From: Paulinella micropora
Taxonomy: Eukaryota; Cercozoa; Imbricatea; Euglyphida; Paulinellidae
Direction: 5' to 3'
NCBI GenBank assembly: GCA_019918135.1
Contig: WBZZ01002687.1
Location: 31,001 to 95,000, forward strand
Length of the DNA: 64,000 nucleotides
Both the position numbers and the translations under genes were made by a program. Numbering within the stretch: position 1 is the stretch's first letter; each line of letters opens with the position of its first letter. Of this stretch, positions 21,401-31,085 are shown in pieces. Below the pieces are notes generated by a model, which did not search any database, was not told the origin of the DNA, and saw only the letters and a list, made by a program, of their open reading frames with translations.

Positions 21401-22476
21401 TCTTTGAGCGCATGAAACGCTTGCAAAGCCTCTTCGTCCCACTTCTCAAAGTCTCCAAAATCTATCATTTTCTCCACTTTAGCCCGTGTTGCACCCCAAT
21501 CGGGTATAAACTGGCTATAGTATTGCGCCATCGCAAGGAATGAGTGCAATTCAGTGCGGTTCTTTGGTATCGGTCGATTCATAATCTCCTCCCTCTTCTC
21601 TTTGGATATCGAGACTCGATTATGGGAGATCTTGTACCCTAAGTATGTCACACTCGTCTTGGCAAGTTGACACTTCTTTAAATTGCACTTCAGGCCAAAA
21701 GCTCCGATGCGCCTGAATATATCGGACAAATGATCGATATGCTCCTCCATTGTGTTAGAGTATACGATAATGTCATCGATATAGCAAAATGCATATTCTC
21801 CCGCCTTCTGTCCCCGCCTTCTCATAAAGCCTCCGTCAGACAAATCATCGTACTGACTGTTCAACATCTTCTTCATCGCCTTCTGGAAAAGTCCTGGGGC
21901 TTGCTTGAGGCCCATCGGAAGCACTTTCCATTGGTATATTTCCATACCCACCACAAACGCCGTCAGTCATCTGGAATTTTCCTCCAGTGGTATCTGCCAG
22001 AAGCCATTCTTAAGGTCAATGACCGAATAGAATTTGGCATTCCGCAGTACTCTCCTTCCTTCTTCTAATGTCGGGAGAGGATTTCTCTCTTCCTCCAGCA
22101 CCTTGTTAACACGAGCATAGTTAACTGTCAGGCGCCATTCTCCTCCTGGCTTCGGCACTATTCTCGGTTGTGAGACTATTGGAGATGTTGATCTCTCAAT
22201 AAAGTCCTCATTGAGCAGCTGTCTTGCTAGCTCCTCCGCTATCTTCGCCTCATGTATACTCAAATTCGCCCTTCGTGGTGCCGGTGACGGCTCCGCACCC
22301 GGTATTTTGTAAATAACCGCAGTGAAATCTTCAGGCTTGACACCACCTGCATGTGGAGGGTCAAACATTTCCTTGTTCGCCTCTAATTTGGCTTTTAAAA
22401 GCTCCTTCTCCTTCTCCGTGCCTACTCCTTCTTCCAATATTTTCCGCGCCGCCGCTTGAAAATCTTCATCAGACAT
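18451..22476 (-). CDS. Gyp1 pol: RT, RNase H, integrase
   Basis: A frame of about 1340 codons from ATG 22476 to 18451, interrupted only by an in-frame TGA at 21967-21969. RT has YSVIDLKNGFWQIPL and the catalytic YIDD box. RNase H starts at VVDTDASKFAIGAVL and has AERNYCTRQREALAVVWAL. Integrase has an H-H-C-C domain ending CIPCK and the acidic residues in HIDHVGPFP, KICSDRGSDFN and ANGKIERVH. A GPY/F-type module (HWKGPYQIMEQTGPLNYKI) follows. The last roughly 270 residues form an unusual C-terminal extension with no chromodomain that I can recognise. The TGA could be a C-to-T change in CGA. Gypsy RTs normally continue through this point. Confidence 0.85.
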
Positions 22477-22480
22477 CTGC

Positions 22481-23311
22481 TTATGTTGCTTGAGGGTTCT
22501 CTGTCCTCTCCAAGCCTAAGTCCTCTTCCGAGACATCATCTAGGCCCGTCTTTTCATACGTGACCGTGTCCGGCTCATCATCTTTACCGAGCTCCACCAG
22601 CATGTCAATGAGTCTCGCGTATTGCAAAGGAGCTTTACGGGTGTAAAAACCATCAAAGCATGTGAATGCTTGCGGTATCAATTTCAACTTGTCGAGGTCT
22701 CTGAGCTTCCGCTTGTATGCACTGCTCTGCTCACGAGTTCCCATACGACAAGCCACCACTAGCTGTTGCTTGCGAGAGGGTACCGGTATAGGATGATCAA
22801 TAAGCCGGTTCCTTATTTCCTGCGCCCATATCGCCTTCTCATTATATGGCAGGATAATAGTATACGGCTTATTATTTTCGAATAAAGTCCGTAAGCATTT
22901 CTTCACTTCAGTTAGTGAACGCGGCCACGTGGGCTCGTCACCCCAGAAATCAGTAATAAAACGTTTAATAGTTTCTGGTGGAGTATCCGGGATTCGCCCC
23001 GTTCTCATTGGTACAAACGCCTCCCTTTTTTCTTCTCCTACTTTCGCATGGAAACAGTATCCGTTAGTAATATGGACATCTGTTCCTACTCCTTCCGCGA
23101 ATCTCGCCGACGACGGGCTTCTTTGTGCGACACATATTATCTCCTCCTTTCGCTTCTCGATTAAGTCATCAATAGACTTTTTGTCCCAATGGCATGTCGG
23201 AACTGTGATAGTGCACACTTGGGATTCCCAATTGTCGGTCCAGGACAGCTCATCCGGTCTTACGACATGGGGGTGAACGTACACCTCAAGTGCCTCATGT
23301 GCGATGGCCAT
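22481..23311 (-). CDS. Gyp1 unknown domain between protease and RT
   Basis: A frame of 276 codons ending just before the RT start codon (TAAGCAGATG junction). If the inversion is undone it lies directly downstream of the protease frame. The sequence is well mixed in composition and looks genuinely coding, with Trp/His-containing segments (PTCHWDKKSIDDLIEKRK, ITDFWGDEPTWPRSL) and a basic helix (SSAYKRKLRDLDKLKLIPQA). I do not recognise it. It may be the protease-RT spacer of this lineage or an acquired domain. Confidence 0.5.
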   Translation of the reverse strand: MAIAHEALEVYVHPHVVRPDELSWTDNWESQVCTITVPTCHWDKKSIDDLIEKRKEEIICVAQRSPSSARFAEGVGTDVHITNGYCFHAKVGEEKREAFVPMRTGRIPDTPPETIKRFITDFWGDEPTWPRSLTEVKKCLRTLFENNKPYTIILPYNEKAIWAQEIRNRLIDHPIPVPSRKQQLVVACRMGTREQSSAYKRKLRDLDKLKLIPQAFTCFDGFYTRKAPLQYARLIDMLVELGKDDEPDTVTYEKTGLDDVSEEDLGLERTENPQAT

Positions 23312-23325
23312 CTTTTTGTGTGGCC

Positions 23326-24570
23326 ATCCTGAGGCGGGAAGATTATGCTATGATTTGATGTTAAAGGAGCTAGTCGGAAAGCAAGCTTTTATTACTTTCT
23401 CCCTTGACCGGGCTTCTTTTATCAAACATGCCAAGGACCCCATAAGTACGCAGCTTTCTCTCTTTTCATGTAGATGATGGTCTGCATGCTGTTGATGGTG
23501 CAAAAACTTAGGGAAGGCCACGGAATTCAAGAACATTCAGATTGTCCAATCTGAGAAAGGGATTTTACTGCATCAACGAAAATATGAACTTCTCATTTTA
23601 GATGAGTTAGATTATATAAAGGAGGTGCCTGATAAAACTCCTTCACCTCAGAAAACCCTGCCCCCCTGAAAATTGGTCACCGTCTGCTCAAATATGACCT
23701 TAGATGTTTGATTGGCATGCTTATCTTCCTTGCTGTTCACACCCGCCCTCTCTTGGATCTGTCCTTTGAGTATAGCTGCAAAACAACAAGTCCCATCCCA
23801 TGAAATATCTTATGCAATGGTTCACCGTATGATCCCATGGTTGCTGACCCCGAGAGCCCTGTATTTCAAACGGGGTGATAGGAGGTTAGTCAAGATGTTG
23901 ACTGAAGGGTTCTTTGTCCCCAAACCCCCTAAATCATGGAGACCGGCCGAAGGACCGTCGGCCGCAGAAAAGGCACTTGAGCTTTACTCATGCGAAGCCA
24001 CAGAAGTCCATGCTTTCAATGTCCCCGTTATCGCCAATGTCCAAAAACTGATAGACGAACACCCCCTCGTGGGATACGTCGACTCAGATTTTGCCGGAGA
24101 AAAGGTTACAAGGAAGTCCCGTTCCGGGTATATCTTTCTCTTCAACGGGGCACCGGTGGCATGGTTCTCTAAACTTCAAACTGTTATAGCTCAATCTACC
24201 CTTGAATCGGAGACCGTATCCGCTAACGAAGCAGTAAGGGAGTTGCTTGCTTTAAGACAGTCTCTCCGTGACATCGGTTTGCCCATAAGAGGTTTCACCC
24301 CCTTGTTCGAGGACAATAAGGGGACTATCATCCTGGTTAGGGGAGTCCAGAACCAAACATATCTATGTTAGTAATAGGTACCACCTGCTTGAGAAGTTGG
24401 TTAAGAAGGGAGTTGTTAAGTTGTTCCGGGTACCAACGGAGGAAAACATCGCGGATTTATTTACCAAAATAAATTTCACGTACGAGAAATTCAATTACCT
24501 GGCTGACCAAATCTCGGTGAAGTTGGTGAAAGAATTTCTCGCAAAGTTTGGTGTTAAAGTCGCGTTGTAA
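23326..24570 (+). pseudogene. Cop5 RT C-terminal part and RNase H
   Basis: Resumes copia RT with AGRLCYDLMLKEL and the catalytic box FHVDDGLHAVDGA (HVDD), then after frame changes KGILLHQRKYELLILDE. RNase H is recognisable at 23950-24370: VGYVDSDFAGEK, SRSGYIFLFNGAPVAWFSKL, STLESETVSANEAV, FEDNKGTI. After one more frame change, KLFRVPTEENIADLFTK ends the domain. Stop at 24568-24570. At least three frameshifts make it inactive. Confidence 0.8.
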
Positions 24571-25655
24571 GTACCGGGTATTTCCCGCATAAATATTCAT
24601 GATATGATCATTTATAATTATATTCTCAGAAGCGGATTGTATTAATTCTCGTATATTATATTTCTCTCATACTGTACATTGAGGGAAGTGATATAGGTGA
24701 TTTGAGCGCGAGCGTGATTCAACGCGCGCCCAGTGATGTCGTACCTCCTTATAGGAGAAGAGGCATGACATGCCTGGACTTTCACCTTTCTCTTCCCTTC
24801 CTCCCCCCCCCCCCCCCGTTAAGTTGTAATAACCATTCAGTTGCATAATTGTACAAAGTCGAGGGGGAGGATGAGAAGCGCCACGGCGAAGTCTGATTCG
24901 GGCCCCGGAAACTTACTAAGTATATGCGTGTTCCCGTGCTGGCGTAAGCTCAGGAACACGCACTACCTTATAGATTGTATTGCTTAAATGCTATAAACTT
25001 TTTTGTAATCACACTATATACATCAAAATCGATAAGAGGCCAACTTGGGGGTGGAGTGGTAGACGAAGGGCGATTGATCAGACTATATGTCTTGATAGGC
25101 CCCGGGCATCTACCCGACCCCCAGACCCGCTGATAATTACAGATATTTGTATTTGTGATATATGTTATATAACTTTTGTTACTTTTATATACCCCATTAC
25201 GGGAAGAGCTTCCAAATTTTAGTTTTCATATTATGATCATATGTGAATATATATTATATATTTTTCATATATTTTTCATATATTTATCACATATTTATGT
25301 TATTACTTCTTTTGAAGTTATTATCATATCTCTGTATTCTTATATGATCCATATGTATGTAATTTTCACATATTTCTCTTACTCATTTGCGAGATAGAGA
25401 GTAGGGAGTCAATCCTCTTCTCGTTGGGTAGGCCCGAATATACCACAGGTCCGGTGCCTTGTACGTACTCTAGTTGATACGTACTCGCTGTGGATAGGAG
25501 GGTAGCCAACCCCAACATTACTTCTCGGAGAGAGTGAGGGTAAGAGAATATGTTTTGAGTTTGTGTTTTCTAATGTTTCACAAAATAGTAATAGGAGACG
25601 TAACTTAATAGGAATGGCAGTAACTCAATATTAATTTACTTTGTTCCAGGGGGAG
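24571..25655 (+). other. Cop5 3' untranslated region
   Basis: About 1.1 kb between the RNase H stop and the 3' LTR, with a C15 run at 24803-24817 and AT-rich stretches near 25220-25390. It ends in the polypurine tract gggggag. Unusually long for a copia element. No gene seen. Confidence 0.65.
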
Positions 25656-25851
25656 TGTTGGAACTAACAATTAATTAATAGTTATGGACCGGCCGTATCG
25701 GAGTAACGGTGTCGTTAGAGCCATTACTTATGATCCGGCAAGTCAAGTTACGTGGCGCGTCTGTTGGCGCCTTTTCTCATTAAAGTTGTTGTAGTGTGTT
25801 GAGAATGTAGTAGCTATCATAGATTTCTTTATTAATAACAGTAGTCTAACA
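25656..25851 (+). repeat. Cop5 3' LTR
   Basis: 196 bp, TGTTGGAACTAAC...AGTCTAACA. Intact reference for the two-piece 5' LTR. Confidence 0.92.
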
Positions 25852-26345
25852 CAATATTAATATTAATACAGTTGCAGCCTTACAGGATAAACAAATTTCC
25901 TTGATTTAAACGTATAGAAAAAGTTATATTAAAAAAGATAAATTTCTACTCATGAAAAAAGTTCAATGTATGAAAAAAGTTAAAGGTATAAAAAGGGTTA
26001 AAGGTATTAAAAAGTTAAAAGTTGTAAATAGTAAAAAGGTTCAAGCTATAAAAAAAGTTCAAAATATAGAAAAAGTTATAGTGGAAAAAAATATCAAAAT
26101 GAAAGATCTTTTTTATAGAAAGAAGTTTTTTTAAAGATAGAACTTTTTTTAAAAATTAAACTTTTTAAAAAATTAACTTGTTTACAAGAGTTCTTGTCTC
26201 CACTTGAATGTCTACAGTCGTAGGTATTTGTCATTGGGATGGGCAGGTATGCCTGACTAAATACATCAAGTTATTAATAAATTGTCCATTGCGGCAGATG
26301 ATATTAATACAGGTGAATTGTCGACTCATGATAGGATCTCGGCAT
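25852..26345. repeat. AT-rich spacer with 18-bp minisatellite
   Basis: 25950-26090 holds about eight imperfect repeats of an 18-bp unit of the type aaaaaagttaaaggtata, followed by poly-T/A. The frame through it (Lys/Val/Ile repeats) is a by-product. The remainder to 26345 is unique AT-rich sequence, with no gene. Confidence 0.7.
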
Positions 26346-26461
26346 TGGACAATTAATTAGACCCTTCCTCCTCAACTACGTCCGTATTGCTATTTGGTAC
26401 GTTAGCACTATTCGTTACGGTTAGTAGTATTATTAGTTATTAATACAGTCATTTAGAGTAC
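26346..26461 (+). repeat. Cop1 5' LTR, first part
   Basis: Matches 59080-59195. Ends AGTAC, duplicated at 50274-50278 on the far side of Cop2. Confidence 0.88.
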
Positions 26462-27016
26462 TGCCATGACTATGTTTCCACTTAATTAAAGACAAGGCAA
26501 ATACGGATGATCTAGTCGTCAGAGACTTCAGAAAGTACTTCAATACCTAATCAGTAGTTTAATAATGATGATATCAACAAGGGTGTAGAAACCGCTCTCT
26601 GAACTGACCCCGTGCCTCTTTGGGAGCGTGCTTGCTAGGTTGTCTATTGCCTATATGAGTTACGGGACCAACTGTTGATCAATACATATGATCTGAGGCA
26701 AGGTTGTCTATTGCCTATATGAGTTACGGGACCAACTGTTGATCAATACATATGATCTGAGGCAAAAGGTACCAAGCTCGGTCAGTTTAGAGATGTGAAG
26801 CTGTTGGACTAATCACACCGGTTTTTACGTTGAAAGTAATTTGTTGAATATTGGAAACTGGAAATGTAAAGTGGCAAAATACAGGTAATGATATGGAAAA
26901 AATTATTCAGAGTTGATCAAATCAAATATTATTTACCGTAATTACTATAACCGTTACTGATGTATTTAGATGAGGGAAATCCGAAGTAGTGTATATATGA
27001 GAATAGGATAATAACA
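26462..27016 (-). repeat. Cop2 3' LTR
   Basis: 555 bp with TG...CA ends on the minus strand, preceded there by the polypurine tract ccggggggag. It contains an internal 64-bp tandem duplication (26638-26701 and 26702-26765), present also in the other LTR. Confidence 0.92.
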
Positions 27017-27459
27017 CTCCCCCCGGACAATATATCCGTGTGCGAATATAAAGTATGGACACCGTGTGCGAATATAAAGTATGAACAATTTTGCGGTGGC
27101 GCAAGGGGTTTGTATGAAAAACACATAGTCATGTATTAGTATGTTCATGAAGGGGAAAAAGTAATTATGCATATCAATTGTAACATTAATATGTAAAAAT
27201 ATGAGCATGACATGATTTAAGTACAGTACTCTATTCTAACATATAAGAAATTAACAGGGTAACGTTCAGGAGCGACTAAGGGTATTGTCCCTAAATGACT
27301 TTACACTGCTGAGGATAGCTCGAGCAGATGACAGAAGTCAAATTAACATTAGCGATGAAACGCGGATAGACATCCGTATCGGGCACGTACGTCGAAAAGC
27401 GATTAACAATTGAGCTTATAAATCGTAACTGTGACTTAATGATTGGCCTTAAAAGGCAG

Positions 27460-28014
27460 TCATGCTTGTTTGTTCTTCTTGCTTCGGCGGGGACGGCGAG
27501 CTGCAAAAGGAGCGAGTTCCGGCATGACGGTGTCTGGGCGGGGAAGTCGCAGTGGTGCATCTTCATTCGGCAGCATGTAGTCGTCGAGGAGAACGGTCAG
27601 CTGATCGTTGAAGGTGCGATGGGCCGGAGCTGGGAGGGCCTTGGTGAAGATGTCGGCGCGATTCTCGTTGGTCTTGACATAGCGTGGCGTCAGTCGTCCT
27701 TCGCGAACGGTTTCGACGATGTAGTGATGGCGAAGCTCAAGGTGGCAGGCGCGTGGGCTTCCTATGCCGTTGGTTGACGAGCTGATCGCACCACGGTTGT
27801 CGGCCATCAACGGAGTGGGTAGATGGATGGGAACGCGGAGTTCTGTAATCAGTAGGTGCTGTAAAGCTATAGCTGTGCTTGCTGTGTTGGACATAGCCAT
27901 AGTTTCAGAGATTTGGGTTGATGTTGCGACAGTAGGCTGTCGTTTGCTTTCCCAATGCACGGGAGCAGTGAGCTCATTGGAGATCACCGCTACGCGAGCG
28001 TTTGGTAAACTCAC
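27460..28014 (-). CDS. Cop2 RNase H
   Basis: Copia-type RNase H: HWESKRQPTVATSTQISETM (catalytic Glu), ADNRGAISSSTNG (Asp), then CHLELRHHYIVETVREGRL and the C-terminal NENRADIFTKALPAP. Ends with a basic tail. It overlaps the RT frame by a small frameshift near 28000, so the first part of the domain (HWADATLGCCEFTKRSRSG) is at the end of the preceding frame. It cleaves RNA in the RNA-DNA hybrid. Confidence 0.8.
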   Translation of the reverse strand: MSLPNARVAVISNELTAPVHWESKRQPTVATSTQISETMAMSNTASTAIALQHLLITELRVPIHLPTPLMADNRGAISSSTNGIGSPRACHLELRHHYIVETVREGRLTPRYVKTNENRADIFTKALPAPAHRTFNDQLTVLLDDYMLPNEDAPLRLPRPDTVMPELAPFAARRPRRSKKNKQA

Positions 28015-28900
28015 AACAGCCTAGTGTGGCATCAGCCCAGTGGGAACGACGTAACGTGGACATATCAACGTTGTATGGGTAGAACAAGCCTCTTTCACCA
28101 TTACGGAAATATCGTAACATACGGGCAGCCATGCTGTATGCAATGCTTGGCTCGTGATGTGAGTAGATTGAAAGGTTGTTTGTTGCAAATGATATGTCTG
28201 GGCGTGTTTGCGCTGCAAGCCAAGTGTATTCACCTACAAGAGTGGGCAGAGTCCACTTTCGTAAGTGAGCATCCTCAGAAGCCGGAGTGGGCTCGTGAGC
28301 CGTGGCCGGAGTGGGGACGGGATTGGCTTGGGCAAAGCCGTGATCATCAAGCAAACCGCGGGTGTAACTACGTTGATGAACAAGCAAGCCGGTTGGTGTA
28401 CGTTTGAATTGAAGTCCGCAAAAGACTTTGGTTTTGGGATGAACCGTGAAAACCAGGTTTTCTGCTGTGAGTTTTTTGCGTAAAACTTCAATCTGTGATT
28501 GATGTTGGTAGAATGCCAGAACGTCGTCGGTGCGTAGTAAAAGAATCCAAGGCAATGCATTGGGGTCTTTTAGAAGTGGAGGCGGAAATGTTTTGGAATT
28601 GTTCTTCAAAAAGAACATGCAAGCCTCTATGGTTGATTGGGTGTACCCAAGCTTGCGTAGCTTACGGGCTACCTTGTCGTGCCAGCGTCTGCCAGCTTGG
28701 GGGGATCCATAAAGGGCTTTTAACAGTTCCAAAATATCGTCCTCTGGACGTTCTGGGTCACGATAATCCTCAAAGTCGTCTGGGGGGATAGCGTAAACTA
28801 CATCTATCATGTCTGCCTGGCTGTATGCTTGTGTGAAATCGATTAAGTAAAAATCGAGATTCAAGGCAGCTGAAAGGGATAATATGGTAAGCAATGCCAT
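27974..28900 (-). CDS. Cop2 reverse transcriptase, main part
   Basis: About 308 codons of copia RT: FYLIDFTQAYSQADMIDVVY with the first catalytic Asp, LLKALYGSPQAGRRWHDKVA, the catalytic box ILLLRTDDVLAF (RTDD instead of the usual YVDD), KVFCGLQFKRTPTGLLVHQR, and the connection to RNase H. Apart from frame changes at either end it is intact. The same RTDD box occurs in Cop4. Confidence 0.85.
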   Translation of the reverse strand: MALLTILSLSAALNLDFYLIDFTQAYSQADMIDVVYAIPPDDFEDYRDPERPEDDILELLKALYGSPQAGRRWHDKVARKLRKLGYTQSTIEACMFFLKNNSKTFPPPLLKDPNALPWILLLRTDDVLAFYQHQSQIEVLRKKLTAENLVFTVHPKTKVFCGLQFKRTPTGLLVHQRSYTRGLLDDHGFAQANPVPTPATAHEPTPASEDAHLRKWTLPTLVGEYTWLAAQTRPDISFATNNLSIYSHHEPSIAYSMAARMLRYFRNGERGLFYPYNVDMSTLRRSHWADATLGCCEFTKRSRSGDLQ

Positions 28901-29733
28901 ATGACAGGTGCGGATTTGTCGTACGGGTAATAGTGCTTGAACGGGGACATAAGATTGCCGAAAACAACTAATCTACTTTTGTACTTTTGTTGTCCTGTGG
29001 CATCGTCTATCTTGACAGCATCAACGAATCCAGTATGGATTGGTTTGATGTTGGCACGATAGGCGATGTCACGTGGAACCCAACGAAAGCAACCAGCTTT
29101 GAACAGACCCTCTATCTCTCTCTTTCGTGCAGCTATCACTTCTGGGTAAAGGTGAATGTCTTTCTTGGGAATGTGTAGAGCACGAGTGAAGAAGCAAAAA
29201 GGTTCTGCGTTTTCGTGTGGTGAATGTGTGTCAGCAAGAACAGAAACACTGACACCAAGGTTGACAGAAACAGTCTCAACATCATCATCATCATCGACGA
29301 TAGGCAAAGACTCATCAATGGCAAGACGGATTGAATGTGTGCCATGTTGTGATGGTGTTTGCTTCTCTCTGGGGATGAGATGATGTTGGTTTGTGAGATG
29401 GAGCTGTTTATGTCACGAGGAGCAAGAGATGAAAGAGATTGCTGTGCTGTACTTGGACGATTTTGGGTTGCAAGTCTCGTTGCAATCGGGCTTTGCGCAA
29501 AACGCAACGATCGGCGAATATCAGGGCCGACAGCGCCACGAAGGTTGAGCTGCGAATGCGAACCGGGACGTCGGGGGCAAGCAAGGGTACGAACCTCTGG
29601 AGGTGGGGGAGCAAGCAGTGGAGGCAGCAAGGCGACGGGTTGGTCTTGCGAGTCGAGCACGGATTCGTGGCCGTTATCCTCGCAATCGGAAACGTCATCG
29701 TCGGGGTCGTTTCGTGGCGACGGAGGTGGCCAG
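28861..29733 (-). pseudogene. Cop2 RT N-terminus and acidic linker
   Basis: The frame 29307-28861 has the copia RT entry motif: AARKREIEGLFKAGCFRWVP, then DAVKIDDATGQQKYKSRLVV. Upstream to 29733 the minus strand encodes a Pro/Asp-rich linker (YHWPPPSPRNDPDDDVSD). It is cut at 29733 by Cop3; the sequence before the cut continues at 45376 and above. Confidence 0.7.
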
Positions 29734-29966
29734 TGATACATAATGATTCCTGTATCGTATTAAGTAATTCCTAGTATTAATAGACAGTCCGGTCAGGTAA
29801 TTAATATTATAGGCATTAAGGATTATGGATATAGGCAATATAGGATATGACTTGAAGTGTTTTTATATTTGATTTTGATTATTAAAAAGTAATCAGTTCT
29901 CGTAATATTGGGAACATAGAAAGTGTCTGCCATTGTTAGGTGACCGGATATTATTAATATCTTACT
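29730..29966 (+). repeat. Cop3 5' LTR
   Basis: About 236 bp, (C)CAGTGATACAT...TATTAATATCTTACT. The exact first base is ambiguous by one. Partner at 45147-45375 lacks aatgat. Confidence 0.88.
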
Positions 29967-29977
29967 GGGTTATGAGC
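29967..29977 (+). other. Cop3 primer-binding site containing an in-frame ATG
   Basis: gggttatgagc directly follows the LTR. Its complement gctcataaccc matches the anticodon arm of Met tRNAs (loop ctcataa, anticodon CAT). This is the half-tRNA priming arrangement known from Drosophila copia. The ATG inside the site is in frame with Gag. Confidence 0.6.
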
Positions 29978-31080
29978 TTTCTTGCGTTTGAGAACGGTCA
30001 GAAGGACCAATCTGCCTTCGGGGGGTCTTCGGTGACGCTGCAGGTGCAGCAAGAGCATCGATTTTCAGGCAAAGAGGGTACGACGAAGTGGCGGGATGCC
30101 CTGCACGAGATTCGTATTTACTTGGCTGGAAAGAACAGGGAGCAGTTGCTGCTGCCCTAGGACGAGTGCGTGGAGTTCTACGAGGACCGGAAGAAGGCGT
30201 ATGTGAAGGACGTCGCTTTGGCTGCAGCTAGGAGGGCTGCTTCTAAGAAGAGTGGCGGGAAAGCACCGAAGCAAGAGCCGACAGATGAGGAGGACAAGGT
30301 AGAGGCGACGAATAGCCGTTTGTCGGCGGTTGAGCAGCAGAGTGTGCTCAGGGCACGACAAGAGGTATTCTCGTTCTTGTACCTGTGTCTCTCGGGGGTG
30401 GCCAAGACGCTGGCACGCCCATATGCCAAGGCAAGGCCTATGGATCCATTGCGTCTAGTTCAGGCACTCAACGATCGATATGGCAGTGACGTACACGACC
30501 TGCTAGCTGACCACGCCAGTGTGGTCCAGTTCACCTTCAAGAAAGGGGACGACTTGCCGGGCCAGCTGACTCAGTTCCTACTGGCGGTCGAAAGGATTAA
30601 GAACGGGGGGCATGCGGGGCCGGACGACCTAACGCAGATTGTTATTCTGCTGAAGGCACTGAAGGCGTTTCCCCAGTGGCAGCCCTTCGTGCGGGATATG
30701 AAGAAGCTGGCAGCTAAGTCCAAGGTGACTATGTCGGCCTTTCAACAAGCTTTTGCTGAGGAGAACCGGCATTTGGAGACATCGGGGGGCTCTGATCGTC
30801 CTGGACCTGGGGAGAGTCAACAACCACAGCTGTTAGTTGGCTATAACGACGAGTTCATGAAGGAACAGAAGGACAAGATTGCAGCAGCGGTGAGAAAGGC
30901 AGCGAACGGTGGTGGCCCCAAGGGGGGTCAGGTCGGCGCGAAAGGAAGAAGGGCAGCTGTTTTGCTTGTGAGAAGGACCTCACAAATTCTTCGAGTGCCG
31001 GAGCCAATGCAACTATCGTGGTCAGGCTGCGCACCATGCTCACCTAGGGAAGGATTTCCCGGAGTTAAAGGAGCAATTTG
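29972..31080 (+). pseudogene. Cop3 Gag
   Basis: Starts at the ATG in the primer site (MSFLAFENGQ). An in-frame TAG at 30158-30160 (CAG to TAG) interrupts it, then it continues for about 260 codons. The helical capsid region (FSFLYLCLSGVAKTLARPYA, FKKGDDLPGQLTQFLLAVER) resembles copia Gag. A frame change near 30950 leads to a degenerate Cys/His knuckle (GPHKFFEC followed by RSQCNYRGQAAHHAH). Inactive. Confidence 0.7.
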
Positions 31081-31085
31081 CTGGA

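Larger units (their letters stand above)
6331..23311 (+). mobile_element. Gypsy element Gyp1, now split by an inversion
   Basis: 5' LTR 6331-6570, leader, gag 7363-9998 and protease 10074-11026 are on +. The pol (23311 down to 18451) and the 3' LTR (17635 down to 17397) are on -. The order protease-RT-RNase H-integrase and the GPY/F-type end of integrase place it in Ty3/gypsy. It inserted into the Cop5 5' LTR (target GGCG) before the inversion. A purine tract (gggaggggg on -) precedes the 3' LTR. These coordinates also enclose inverted Cop5 sequence (11044-17396). Confidence 0.85.
6217..25851 (+). mobile_element. Copia element Cop5, split by Gyp1 and by an inversion
   Basis: The 5' LTR is in two pieces (6217-6330 on +, 17311-17396 on -). 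The 3' LTR is 25656-25851 (+). The piece lengths 114 + 86 minus a 4-bp duplicated target (GGCG) equal 196 bp, exactly the 3' LTR length. Termini are canonical TG...CA, and the polypurine tract ccagggggag directly precedes the 3' LTR. In - orientation 17310 to 11044 carry primer site, gag, protease, integrase and the start of RT. In + orientation 23326-24570 carry the rest of RT and RNase H. The flanks are AT-rich and a clean target duplication is not resolved. Confidence 0.85.

Noticed and set aside
6217..25851. Two independent minus-strand insertions (a copia and a gypsy) inside a plus-strand element
   Set aside because: It leaves half LTRs and half genes unexplained, whereas a single inversion accounts for all pieces and lengths.
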